A DNA stretch of 64,000 bases from Dendrophyllia cribrosa (lineage: Eukaryota > Cnidaria > Anthozoa > Scleractinia > Dendrophylliidae). Positions 11,735-23,300 of the stretch are shown here, one piece after another (the first letter of the stretch is position 1; the number at the start of each line of letters is the position of its first letter). The stretch lies in NCBI GenBank assembly GCA_024195265.1, contig JAJLRJ010000007.1, forward strand, positions 10,655,828 to 10,719,827, read 5' to 3'. The position numbers were made by a program, and so were the translations under genes. The notes beneath the pieces were generated by a model. That model was given only the letters and a program-made list of their open reading frames with translations. It was not told the origin of the DNA and ran no database searches.

Positions 11735-11947
11735 ATGAGCACCCAACAAACTGTTTTACAAGTTAGCCAATCAGAGAGCATGAATTCAATTGACGGCCAC
11801 GCCTGCTCGCAAAGTTGAGCGCAGTACGATCAAATGTAATGTTGTAGTTTCTTGTTGATCACAAGAGTGAATGGCAGTTAAAATACAAAGATTTTATTCA
11901 CTTTATTGCTTCACATGTATCCCCAGTTACGAAAATAGGTATAAGAA

Positions 11948-12238
11948 TTAGCTGGTGAGTGTCAATTGAGTGTCGAAAGTAATTACGCAATTGCTTTGGT
12001 TTGGCATTGCTACGCTTTGTGATTGGCTAAAAAAATCTCGCGCCACTTTCTCGACCAATCAGAAGTAAAACCAAAACCAATCGTGACTTGCTTGCACGCG
12101 TTTTCCCGCGCTTGGCGCCGCCGACATGTAATTGCATCGAGCTCTGATTGGTTCATTGGATTGTTTACGACTGCTGTGATTGGTCAGAGTAATTACTTTG
12201 GTTTTGGTTTTACGACACTCAATTGAAAACTGCTCTAA
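11948..12238 (+). mobile_element. 288-bp MITE, copy 1 of an inverted pair
   Basis: Contains CAATTGAGTGTCGAAAGTAA, CGACCAATCAGAAGTAAAAC, GCGTTTTCCCGCGCTTGGCG and ends ACTCAATTGAAAACTGCTCT. It is the near-identical reverse complement of 15515-15802. Its left 20 bp has diverged from the TTAGAGCAGTTTTCAATTG terminus. It contains one CCCGCGCTTGG core. Confidence 0.85.
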
Positions 12239-12737
12239 CGTGGAAACTTGTAAAAACGTTTGTTGGGTGCTCACGGTGAAGCGCGTCCTGCTTCCTATCA
12301 ATATTTTTCCGTTTAATTTCATTCCCGGATCCTCTTAAGTCAATATAAACAAGGGACTCACTATCAAGTCTCTCCTTTTTTGCTTGATAACCTTTAAACT
12401 TTGTAAACTTGAGGTATGTGTCAAAGCACGCCCTGTCACGTGTCCAGGAAATGCAGTGGTTGTTTCGATTCGCCTTATTTGGTAGGAAACAAAATTAGTT
12501 GTTCACATGCTTTCAGCAATTTTGTTGTGTTACACTTACAATGATATTACAATGGTATTACAGTGTTTTTTTGTTTGTTACGCCCTAACTTTTGATTGGA
12601 GATGTCGGAAATCGCGTTTTCTTATCTATTCCAATCAATAAACTTTGATAAAAAGGAAACCAAAACTATTTATCTGCTTGACAGGCGCGCGCGAGAGAGA
12701 AAGGGAAGGGATCAGGGAGACAAAAACCTCACGCGTG

Positions 12738-12905
12738 AAGCGCGGAGGAGAGCGTGTGGTGGAAAGCGCGTAAAACATGTCACATAACCGGTGCTAAGCG
12801 CGGTAAAACATTCAACCATCATGATCAACCGGTGGCAAGGGCGGGAAAGCATGTTACTGGTGCTGAGCGCGGGAAAACATGTAACATCACTGGCGAGAGC
12901 GCGCG
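12738..12905 (-). repeat. Minisatellite, CCAAGCGCGGG units in reverse orientation
   Basis: Units such as GGTGCTAAGCGCGGTAAAAC, CATGATCAACCGGTGGCAAG and GGTGCTGAGCGCGGGAAAAC are reverse complements of the array at 14627. About four units. Confidence 0.8.
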
Positions 12906-13833
12906 ACGTAGCTAAAATGTAGAGGTAAGCGATTTTCCTTGCTAGTGTCTGCCGCGTAGGCAATTTTTTAATCTTGAGGTTAAAGTGTTTCACCCCAGGG
13001 TAAAGAAAGCCTACTATAAATGGTCAAGCTAATACAAATTGCGTATCCATTGTCTGAAATATAATTCAGAGTTATTTCAACGTGTTTGCTTTCATTTATG
13101 AATCCTTTCCACATGGCCGAAAGCCAAACCCTGACCTGTACCTTTATAAGGCTCTATTAAATTTCGATTCATGTCTGGGTGAAATCTTTATTGGACCATT
13201 CTCATGAAAAACTATTTAGAGGGAACGTTTCTTTGACACTGTTTGATTTGCAATATTTACAAACTACACTTTCAGAAATTGTTTTTTTCAGTTCAATTTT
13301 GAATTTGGGCGATTCCCGGAATGTAAAGGTTGCAAGGAGTATCCAACCTTTTTTATATTCGAAGTTGGTGACCGTATTTGTTAGTAGACAGTTTCGGCGG
13401 ATTGGTTTCATCGAGGATTTGCTCATTAATATCAAAACCGGTTGAGTAAACAAATAAAGGGAACAAATCATAAAATTGTTGATTTTGTTTTGTTCCTGTG
13501 GTGGTAGAAATACCCAGAGAGCCCGGGTAAAAGCCATTGATCGATGAACGGCAAGGACAAGAATCATCAACAAACTCGGGACACATGCAATGGTGGCGGA
13601 CAAACGCTCCCACAAACGCGCAACCACCCCGTTGCACTGAATTTGAATGTTTTTAGTAGGGCATCGTCTTATGAGAAAAGTAATTAGTGTTAATAAATAG
13701 AGGAAGACGAGAAAAACGAGAGTTCCGGCCTTTTCTTCCTCCCAAGCACTAAGCTTCCCTGATTTAGTTTATGGATGACAGCAGAAGCTTTCAACAACCT
13801 TCCACAGACTGTTTGGGACTCTTATATTGCGCA

Positions 13834-14034
13834 TTAAACTCTCAAGTGTGCTAAAAATGACAATCACGAAAAATCCCAAATTACATTTTGTAAAATATTT
13901 AAAAAAGTACCATGCAAAAGAACTGCCAAAGAGGTTACATTTTAATGGTCACACTGTAGGATTTCGTCAACACACTCAAAAGTTAGAACTACACTACATG
14001 TCTCCATAATTGACTCTGGGAGTGAAAGGGTTAA
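13834..14034 (-). mobile_element. CCCTTTCACTCCCAGAG MITE, copy
   Basis: TTAAACTCTCAAGTGTGCT at one end and ACTCTGGGAGTGAAAGGGTT at the other. The inside has TACCATGCAAAAGAACTGCC, TAATGGTCACACTGTAGGAT and CTCAAAAGTTAGAACTACAC. About 200 bp, ends in TTAA. Confidence 0.85.
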
Positions 14035-14626
14035 AGCGGTAAGAATTTATAGTCGAGGAGTGATCTCTGTCATTACCATTTTCTTGTTTCCGAAAATAAA
14101 CGTCTATAATGAAAATGAAATTTCTAAATTAAAGTGTTGACATAGGTCATCAGGTCGTCAGTAAATTAATTTGCTCGGTATTTGGTACAGTCTACAGTAT
14201 TGAAACCAAGGCTAAACCTTTTTAAATATTCGGAGCAATTTGTCGAAAAAAAATGGAAACAGTGGCTGAATCCAACGCAGAGCTGTCGGCTCCTTTACGA
14301 ATGTCGAGGCCTTGTTAGCGACCCTGGAAAACAGCGGTAAAACTGATAGTGCACATGCTTCTCCTGTGGGGGCTAATTGTTTTTATCTTTTCTTGCATAC
14401 TCCAAACAAGATGTAGTACGGTTATTATTATCACAAGAAAATATTTATAACCATTGTAGCCGGCTGGCGGCTGCGTAACCCGCAGTTTTCCGGATGCCCT
14501 TTGTTACTTTTCATAAGGTTAGGATAACCAATCAGAACGCACATTACGTTGTCTTTTCAGTCAATGAACGCAAACGCAAAGTACTCGTCATTTGATCCTC
14601 ACCTAACATCTCATGCACCACCTACC

Positions 14627-15115
14627 GGTTACATGTTTTCCCGCGCTTGCCACCTAACATTGATCATGATGGTTGCTTGTTTTCCCGCGCTTAGCAAGGA
14701 TGATGTGACATGTTTCCCGCGCTTTTCACCAGTGACATGTTTTCCTGTGCTTTCCACCGGTGACATGTTTCTGATCATGATGGTTGCATGCTTTTCGGCG
14801 CTCACCGGTGATGCGACATGTTTTGCTTTCCACACGTTTCATTTGACATGTTTTCCCGCTCTTTCCACCCGTGACATGTTTTCCCGCCCTTGCAACCGGC
14901 TGATCATGATGGTTGTATTTTTTCCCGCGCTTAGCACCAGTGACTTGTTTTTTCGCGATTAACACCGGTTGGTCATGATGGTTGCATGTTTTTCCGCGCT
15001 TAGCACCGGTGATATGACAAAGTGACATGTTTCCCCGCCGGTGAAGAGTTTTCTCACGCATTCCGATGGTTGCAAGTTTTCGTGATCTCGCCAATGATGA
15101 TATGTTTTTGCTTCG
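14627..15115 (+). repeat. Minisatellite array with CATGTTTTCCCGCGCTT core
   Basis: About 12 degenerate units of 28-45 bp. Typical text is ACCGGTGACATGTTTTCCCG-CGCTT(A/G)GC, sometimes preceded by GATCATGATGGTTGCATG, so a longer composite unit is also visible. The right edge continues into CTTCGAGATCTGATTGGTTC, which matches the inside of the 288-bp MITE. Confidence 0.85.
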
Positions 15116-15149
15116 AGATCTGATTGGTTCATTAATTCAGTGCGTTACT

Positions 15150-15440
15150 TACCTGGATAGATAGATAGAAACTTTATTTAAGTGTCAAAAGACCTTATAG
15201 CCTGGGTAAACCCATACTAATAAATCAACAGTTTCAACAACATACACAATGATTTGTGATGGGTATTTCAAGATAATCATAAGTTTCTATCAGCCTAGAT
15301 AGCTTATACCTCCGAAAAATAGCGTGATTTTTCGGTGACAGTACAAGTTTATCCAATTAAAAATTGAAGAAATAAAATAAAATCATCTTTTCCTCAGGCT
15401 ATGTTGAAGTTCCAATTTTAATAGAAACTTTATTTTATTG
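15150..15440 (-). mobile_element. LINE-like 3' end with (TCTA)n tail, minus strand
   Basis: On the minus strand the sequence ends AAATAAAGTTTCTATCTATC, the type of tail (AATAAA plus a short microsatellite) seen on CR1-like retrotransposons. No coding part is present. A similar tail on the plus strand is at 61560-61590. The family is inferred from the tail only. Confidence 0.45.
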
Positions 15441-15514
15441 TGCATTGACTAGTTTATATCACACAGATATATGAACAGATGTAAATTAGCGTTCTAATTA
15501 AGATAAGTTGACTT

Positions 15515-15802
15515 TTAGAGCAGTTTTCAATTGAGTGTCGTAAAACCAAAACCAAAGTAATTACTCTGACCAATCACAGCAGTCGTAAACAATCCAATGA
15601 ACCAATCAGAGCTCGAAGCAATTACATGTCGGCGGCGCCAAGCGCGGGAAAACGCGTGCAAGCAAGTCACGATTGGTTTTGGTTTTACTTCTGATTGGTC
15701 GAGAAAGTGGCGCGAGATTTTTTAGCCAATCACAATACGTAGCAATGCAAAACCAAAGCAATTGTGTAATTACTTTCGACACTCAATTGAAAACTGCTCT
15801 AA
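15515..15802 (-). mobile_element. 288-bp MITE, complete copy 2 of an inverted pair
   Basis: TTAGAGCAGTTTTCAATTGA at 15515 is exactly mirrored by the end TCAATTGAAAACTGCTCTAA at 15802, with the palindrome extending to GTGTCG. Inside are four ATTGGT/ACCAAT-type boxes and CCAAGCGCGGGAAAACGCGT. No coding sequence. Confidence 0.92.
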
Positions 15803-17316
15803 TACCCCGCGATAGCTTCTGGCCAAAATAAATCAAAATCGTATTATTGATGACCATGCCGCCATAAACATTTATGCTTTTCTTGTGCGTTTGGAAAGAG
15901 CTTTCCAAACATGTTATTAAATTTACCTGGATTCCAAAAGCTAAGATGGCAAATGCTTCCATTGCGCTGCGACAAATATGATTTATCATGCCATCACTAT
16001 TTATCATGCGTCACGTCTTTAATGAAGAAATAGTATGCTGTCAAAGGTGACTCCATCGGCTCGTTGTGAAATAACTACCATACATTCCTCTGACCTTCCC
16101 TATGCAATTACAAAAAAAAAGAAAGAGTGTGTTTATTGTAACTCTCGCTCAATCCGTTTGTTCATGTGACAAGCGCATCGGCCTAGAACTAAGAAACCGT
16201 GATTAGCATACGGCAGATTAAAGTATTTTCAAGGAGAAAGATTGACCTCTTGTTAATTAAAATGTTTTTCTTGCGGGCTTTGTGTAAGCACTGCACGATT
16301 CGTAACAATTAAAGATCAAGTGATGTTTGTTTATTTTTTCTTGTCGCTTTACATGGAGAGTAGCTTGAAGGGGTTGTCTTTGTGTTAAAACAGACGACGC
16401 CCAGAAACCTAATACGTTTTTGTAATGCTTTCCTGTCTGTAAAGATGTCACAGCGCATGCAGTTCAAAATGTTGGGCGATGTTGTTGCTTTTTGAGCAAA
16501 ACAATCTTTTCTACAGGTGCGCATGGAAAAAACTTCTTCAATGCCTAGTTTTACCTTCTTATTCACTGCAGAGCTTTAGCTACAAAATGCCCTTCCGGCA
16601 ACAAGGTACAAACTTTCAAGTTGCGTGAATTAACCACAGATTTTTTCGTGTGTTTTTTCCTTTGTGTGACATACGCACTATTTTTATGGCCGCTAAATTA
16701 TCTTCATCCATCAAAAGTCTTGCTTATGTCTTGACCCCAAATCCTCTTTTTAAGTGGCATGGTCTTGGCAACAACGTGGTCATGCATCGGATCGGGCAGC
16801 TACAGCATGATTGATCTTCTCAATCTAATCTTCTCAAAACTGAATGATACTCTTTACCGTGGATCAAATGAAAAACTCTTTTTAGACAAAAGCGCAACTC
16901 TTGGCATTAAATTTTTTTAACCGCAGCTATTAAATAAAGAATTCACCAAGCCGCAAATTTGAGATGCACCGATAGCGCGATGAAATGTTTGTCGCGCTCA
17001 ATTACAAACCATGTCAAGCCTGTCATAATTTTTTTCCGTAGTCTCGTTGAGCAATTTATATCTATAGACCAATCAGCTGCTGTCTTCCGCGGATGCTTTT
17101 CTTCAACTTCTGTCGAAGCGTGTCGGAATTGTTTTGAAATCTCTGACTCTGTCAGTCAGTCTGTAGCGATCGCGTTATACACTTCGCGTGTTCGTTTTTT
17201 CCAGCATTATTCTTGCGCGCGTGATGCGGCATCAACGCTAATTGAAACTCGTAATTGATGTGGCTTAGTTTACGCCATTACGAATTCACTGTCCTTTTGA
17301 GCTCACAGCAGCGAAC

Positions 17317-17326
17317 ATGAGCTCAG
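17317..17326 (+). CDS. SRCIN1: SRCIN1-like exon 1: start codon and MSS, phase-1 donor
   Basis: ATG AGC TCA G is followed by the donor GTACAAAC. Joining to 17487 gives MSSG-LKGKLFGGVKVK. The intron to exon 2 is only 160 bp, which makes this the most economical start. The upstream 300 bp is moderately GC-rich with CpGs and probably holds the 5' UTR and promoter. Confidence 0.65.
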
Positions 17327-20300
17327 GTACAAACAGATGCTCGATGTCCTTATACTCTTACGTCGTTTAAATCTTTCAATTTGTCGCGAAGATAGTAGAC
17401 CCATGGTGTCGAGCGTATCTCTCTGTTTTGAACTCAGCGGTGTGTTTGCGTCTCATCTCAAACTCGAACAAATTGTTCTCTTCTAGGACTCAAGGGAAAA
17501 CTGTTTGGTGGCGTCAAAGTGAAAAGAGCTCGCTCATTTTCTGGGAGAGAAAAACAGAAATGGACTCCAACAAAGGATGCGAAAGATGGTAAGTGCGTCA
17601 GCTTCGAAATCGGAAGTTTACAATTTAACACGTCTTAGCTTTCAGGAATTTTCCTTTTCCATACGTTAACAGAAACTTAAGCACAGATTTAAGTTACATT
17701 ATTTAGATTTTATTTTAGCTCTTTTCAAGCGTTGCAGTTTACAGTGTTTATTGTTGCGGCTCAATTCCCGTGCCATTGGTAACCATTGCACTATTCGCAT
17801 TTTAGTATACAACGGATGTTTAATGATAAAAAATTTTTGAAAACGCCCAAGGCAAAATCGTCGACTGCCTGTCGGAGTATTTGTGTCATTGTTAGTTTAG
17901 TTTATCTCATGTAGCTGATGTCAAATCTGGTTTCTTCCGTGGAACGAATTTCGATTTGAAGTGATTCGAGATCCCCGTCACGTACTACTTGAGAGGGGCA
18001 AAGTAAATTTTAATATTGATAAAAGTTATTCATCTGTGTCGGCCTAGTCTAACAGTATCACTCGAACAAAGCTTGGTTATTGGTCCGACCTTAATTTTTT
18101 AATTGAACTGGTTCATAAAATGAACAGCCAGCGAGATAGATCTGTTTATCATGACTGACGTATGCATCCCTTTTGCGCAAAATCGTTAATTGTCATAAAT
18201 CCAGATGATACTTCTCGACTTTTTTCTCCTGACAAAATATTTCGAAAGCGAGTCTTTATCTGCTGTGTAAAGAACAGATCCACGCGCGCGGATTTATTTG
18301 ACGCGCGCGTTTTGCGTACCCAGCCAAGCATAGCGAGTGAGGGTTTTTTTCGAGTGCACTGTTGCTTAACTGTTATTTAAGATCTGTAGCTAAGCGTACT
18401 GAGTTGAGTGACCTCGAAGCTAAACAGAACTAGAGATACCGTAAACATGGAAGACGAAAACGGTGCTTTGGAGGAGGCGCCCTCAAACAATGCCATCCTT
18501 GGAATATCCATTGTTAGAGAAGCGCACACAGATCTATAAACAATACAAGGAAATAAATCTCTTCCTCCCACTTGCGATTCTATTTTAGCAGTACCTCTTT
18601 TAAAGGACCTGTCGTTTCTCGTTTCTTCTCCTGCTTTTAAAAATCCTCACCTCTCAAGATGTCAAATTTTACGTCTCACCTGTGTACATCTGCTATGAGA
18701 CGAAGTAGTGAAGGAGGTACATATGAATTTTGTTTCTGTAGCTTGCGTTAATGTTTTCCTGTCGGTTTTATATGTAACAGCTGCTTGTAGGTAAGCTAAG
18801 AGGATATGTAATTCTCACTATTTATGGAGGGATATTGCTGTTTTTTTGACGTGATCAGCACTACCTGAGGTGATATGAATAATACGCGCTAATTGGCTTT
18901 AATATTTAACACCCTCAAAGAGTTGTCAATTTCGTGTCCATTTCTGCGCATCAGAAATGCATGTTTTTGTCCCACGGCAACAACTGGTGCGATATATATT
19001 TTTTATCAGATTAAGATATCAACGACACAATACCAGCCCACAACGCTTGGCTTGAATTGATTTGTACGTTGTATACATTGGTTTATTTGACCACATGAGC
19101 TTTACATAAATATAGCTGCGAAGCGTGTGCTGTAATATATTTTGCACTTTCACGATTGCGACGGTTAACCCTCGCTCCCAGGTTTTGTTAATGGCTGCCG
19201 AATAACGATTCCGGGGTGATGTGGAACCTGTCAAGAGATGGGAGACAATCAGACCTTTCTTGTACGCTACACAAAAAGGCAGAAATGTAAGTGACATCCA
19301 ACTTCATCTCCTGTAATTGCTTTTAAGTGAACGAGGAAAGAGGAACTACGTTTGCGACAGCTGTTGTGAAGAGACGACTTTGTGCCTACGCGTGTGATGT
19401 TTTCGTTCCCGGCAAGTAATAATCTTTCGGCTTCTCGCGCCAAATTGATCGCTGAGAATTTACTCTCTATTCATATGGATGCAATTAAAGTGTTAGATTA
19501 CCAATATTCGTGTACCGATTCGACATTATGGAAATTTTAGTTCATAAAAGCGTCTAAAAAACGCTTGGTAATCTTGGATGTTCATGAAATTAACAGTTTC
19601 CGACGCACTATTAAACCGGTATATTGTATTTTCGCGGATCGATTTGTTTTGGTCTTCTGAGATCAGCTTGATATAAGCTTACGATGACAGCGATTGATTT
19701 GGGGGAAAAAAATCAATTCTTTGATGGTAATTTCGTGGCTGTTAATAACCGAGGGGTAGACGGCTTCTGAGCCTTCCGAACGCGTTCAACACGGCAGTTA
19801 TAATCCATCGATCGAACGTTGAAATTTATCATCGTATGTTTTTCAGCCGACAAGGTTTGTAATCAATTATTATTTGCTACTAGACTAGACAAATCTTCGT
19901 TATATAAGCGTATTTACTGTATACGTAGTGGTTAAATGCGATGACTTTTCGAAGTTATCACCCTGAAATGTTGTTCCGAGCTTTCTTCGCGTCTCAACAT
20001 AATAGACATATCAATGGATGGCAAAAGTTTTTGATTGCAATATAATCGGACAAGTTACATTTTGTCTTTAAAAAGCTCAAAGCCGCCATATTTACATAAT
20101 TAAGATCTGTATGCAATAGAAAACAATTTTTACTCGGAACAAGCTGTTGGCTCAGATCGATGTCTTCATTTTCATGCCGTCCGTCATGCTATCGAAAAGG
20201 CCGCCATTAATGTAAATTTCTATTTCATGCTGGGCTTAAAGTTTCGTAGCGTGCCAACATTTTCCAAACAATATGTCGTTGTATATAAATTTGCCTACGA

Positions 20301-23300
20301 CTGTTTTGGTTTGACAATTTTGTGAAGCTAGTTTTTATGTAAATCGAGGTTTCATTGTAAACCAGCCGCCTCTTGGTCACAGGATTTTGTCGCGGGAATT
20401 CGACAGAATCATATCCCTTTACAGGTGTTTATTTCAATGTCAAACGGGGACTGGTAAAGTGAACTAATATTTTGACCACATTTTTTTTCCGTTTTGGTTT
20501 CTTAGTTACTTGATGGAGCGAATTTAATTCAACAACCAAGTTATTGTTATTCATTGCAGATTCTTTGAATTTTATCTCAATGATAATAAATATTATCCAT
20601 GGTTTTTGTCATGGTTTCAAGCGCGGCTGGTGAGCAATAAATGTGACTCCCTAAACCTTTGCGGTTGTGAAAATTGATTTATGATATTTTCCACGAAGTG
20701 CTTTCCATCCACGACTTAATTCTGCTTTATATTGTGAAGTTACTGTGCCAAAAGTATTTTACGTGGTCGGAACAAAACCGCATTCCATTTAATTGTGAGT
20801 TTCATGTTTGTTTCAACTCTTAATTGAATTTAGGCTGCTTCCTTTGTGCCGTAGAGATAAAGATCTTGTACAAATAAAAACAAGTACCGCCGCAGGAGCT
20901 TTAGCTCAGTGACATTTTAATCAGTTTGAAAGTACTGATTTTTCCTTTCCTAAAACAAACAATGGCATATCATTTATTTATTTATTTATTTATTTATTCA
21001 CAAGAGGTTTGTCATGACATCACGTTTCTTCTACTGAAACAACTTTGTTTTGGGTCCTTGGGTCCTGTCCAATTGAACAAATTTCCATTTGTTGTGATTG
21101 CAACTTAAAATAAACTCTTGGGATTTAGGATAAGAAGTTAAAACTCTATAAAATCATTTGATATTTAAAACAGGATTATATTAAAGGTTGAAATATACAG
21201 ACAGAGTACAATATTAATTGTTTAATATTTGTAGTTTTTTTCTGCTCGTAACTTAAAAATCAAGCTACCATATTTCTGGTTCTGTTTACTTGTAAAATAT
21301 GATAAATTCACGCAGTAATACCATTCTTTGTTACTGCACCCTTAATCATAATGCATACATTATATCTGTTTGTGACCTTTTCTAAAACTGTCTCAGGAGG
21401 AATTATCTAGCTCTAAAATTTAAATCTCTAGCATTTAAATTTCAGTATAATAGACTCAGGGTTAGTTTGGGCTCAAAGGATATTTTGATGTTGATGTCTT
21501 GACATTAAGATGACAAAGATGCATTTCAACATGTTTATACTGCCTTTTTGTTCTGCCTCAGTGGCAGTAATGATCATAGAATTTTTTTCTTTCTTTGTTC
21601 CAGTATTTGTCTCTTTAATTTTTCTATCATTTAAACCCTTTCATTCCCAGAGTCAATTATGGAAAAATGTACATGTCATGTAGTTCTAACTTTTGATTCT
21701 GTCAATGAAATCCTATGGTGTGACCATTCAAATGAAACCTCTTCAGCATTTCTTTTGCTTGATACCATTTGTTTTTCAATATTTTATAAAATGAAATTTG
21801 GCAAAATTTTGATTTTTAGCACACTTTGAAGTTACAAAGTTAAACCATTATTATTTTGTGGTCTATTTGAAAAATTTGAGACCTTATGGTAACCTATTCC
21901 TCAGCTCAAATAACCAGTGTTAGTGTACACCAAACCAGTGGATAGTGTTTTTGTGCGCTCTGATTAGTTACTCAGACTCGGGATAGTATTTGATATTCAC
22001 CTTCAGGCATTGTTCTGAATTTTGTGCGCAAGTTTTTTTCCCATTTGTCAGAAATAAAGTAACTTAACCAGGGGGTAGCTACCTGTACGCACGTGCGTAC
22101 CTGAAAAAGTCGAAAAAAAAGAAAGATTTGGGACTTGAGGGTGGGGGGAGGAGGCAGGGGGAAAAAGTCCTGGCCACGCCCCTGTTAACCATATTTTGGG
22201 CTGGCTATCAACGTGTTTGGTATTATATAAGCTTATGTTGTGGTTCAAGTTTTTCTTTCGTTTAAAAATTTTCAAAGCAGTTTGATTTTTGTTTTCCTTG
22301 GTTTCAGTTTATGGTAATGAATCTCAGACAAATTAAATAAAAATTAAATTGGTTTAAACTTTTTCAAACCAAAGAGAAATTTGAACCACAACATGTACTA
22401 AAATAATCAAATTTATTATTCACCTCGGTATCAGTGACAGGGGTGGTAGATGTTTTCCTTGCGGTTTTGTGGCTCAGCAAATTTCCAACAATATTCTCCT
22501 CCACTTTGGTGAATAATAGTTAATAACTTTGTTTCTACCATTATGTAGATTTCAGAAAAAAATACCTGACATTTTTCCAAAGTCATATCAAAGGGAACAA
22601 ATCCAGCCAGATCATTTTTTAAATTTGGCTGTGAAGTGATTTAGAATAAAGTGCCTTCATACCAACCTAAATTTGCTTTGTAACAGTTGTAATAACAATG
22701 TTATACAACTTGTCCCAATGTTTTGCACCAGTGCCAAAAAACTGTCAGGACATATTGCTGCTCTTAATATCAAGAGGTAAAACCTGATACCAGACCACTT
22801 GGATCAATTTTAACACTCCAGATTTGGTTATTAATTGCCTCTCACCACCCAGGTGTATCATAAATAGGTATCAGGAAATTTCTGGAGCATCTTATGTTAG
22901 ACTAACATCTAATCCATGGCTATGTTGCCTGGTGTGATGTTGTAATTAAAATGTGTAGCTGTTAATTTTGACAAATCATATGAATTAAATGAAGGTAATT
23001 ATTGTCATGCAGGTAGTTTCACTCTAATCTCTGTGGGCATGTCTTGTCCTTTTCTCCTTATCTCACATTCCTTCTGTGCCAAAGTTCTGTGGCTTCTTTG
23101 TTTGAAGAAGATAAAAAATTACCTGTTTTTACTTTAACTCTGTTCCTCCTAAAAGCACAAATTAAAGTACAAATATAGTAAATTTTCTGAAGAAAGTTAA
23201 TGCTTAGTGAAAGTTAGTTTTAATCTGAATGGCCACTAGGGTATGTTTTGGGTGGGTATGTGCTGCCCGGGTCTCCAAATTTGGACCCCGTTTTAGAAAG

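Larger units (their letters stand above)
7759..17316 (+). other. Region between candidate first exons B and the exon at 17317
   Basis: Holds the repeat elements listed between 9633 and 15802. The parts 7.8-9.6 kb, 10.0-10.9 kb, 13.0-13.8 kb and 15.8-17.3 kb show no element or exon that I can support. The last 400 bp before 17317 is CpG-richer and may be promoter. Confidence 0.5.

Noticed and set aside
13202..13637. Overlapping minus-strand frames of 141 and 94 codons
   Set aside because: No family recognised, no splice context, and two frames compete over the same DNA. Not enough to call a gene.
14549..15094. Reading frames of 137 and 122 codons
   Set aside because: Repeat-derived; they translate the minisatellite at 14627-15115 on either strand.
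18447..18462. Possible further first exon MEDENG with phase-1 end
   Set aside because: The donor would be GTGCTT, a poor match, and the site lies downstream of exon 2, so it would have to skip it.
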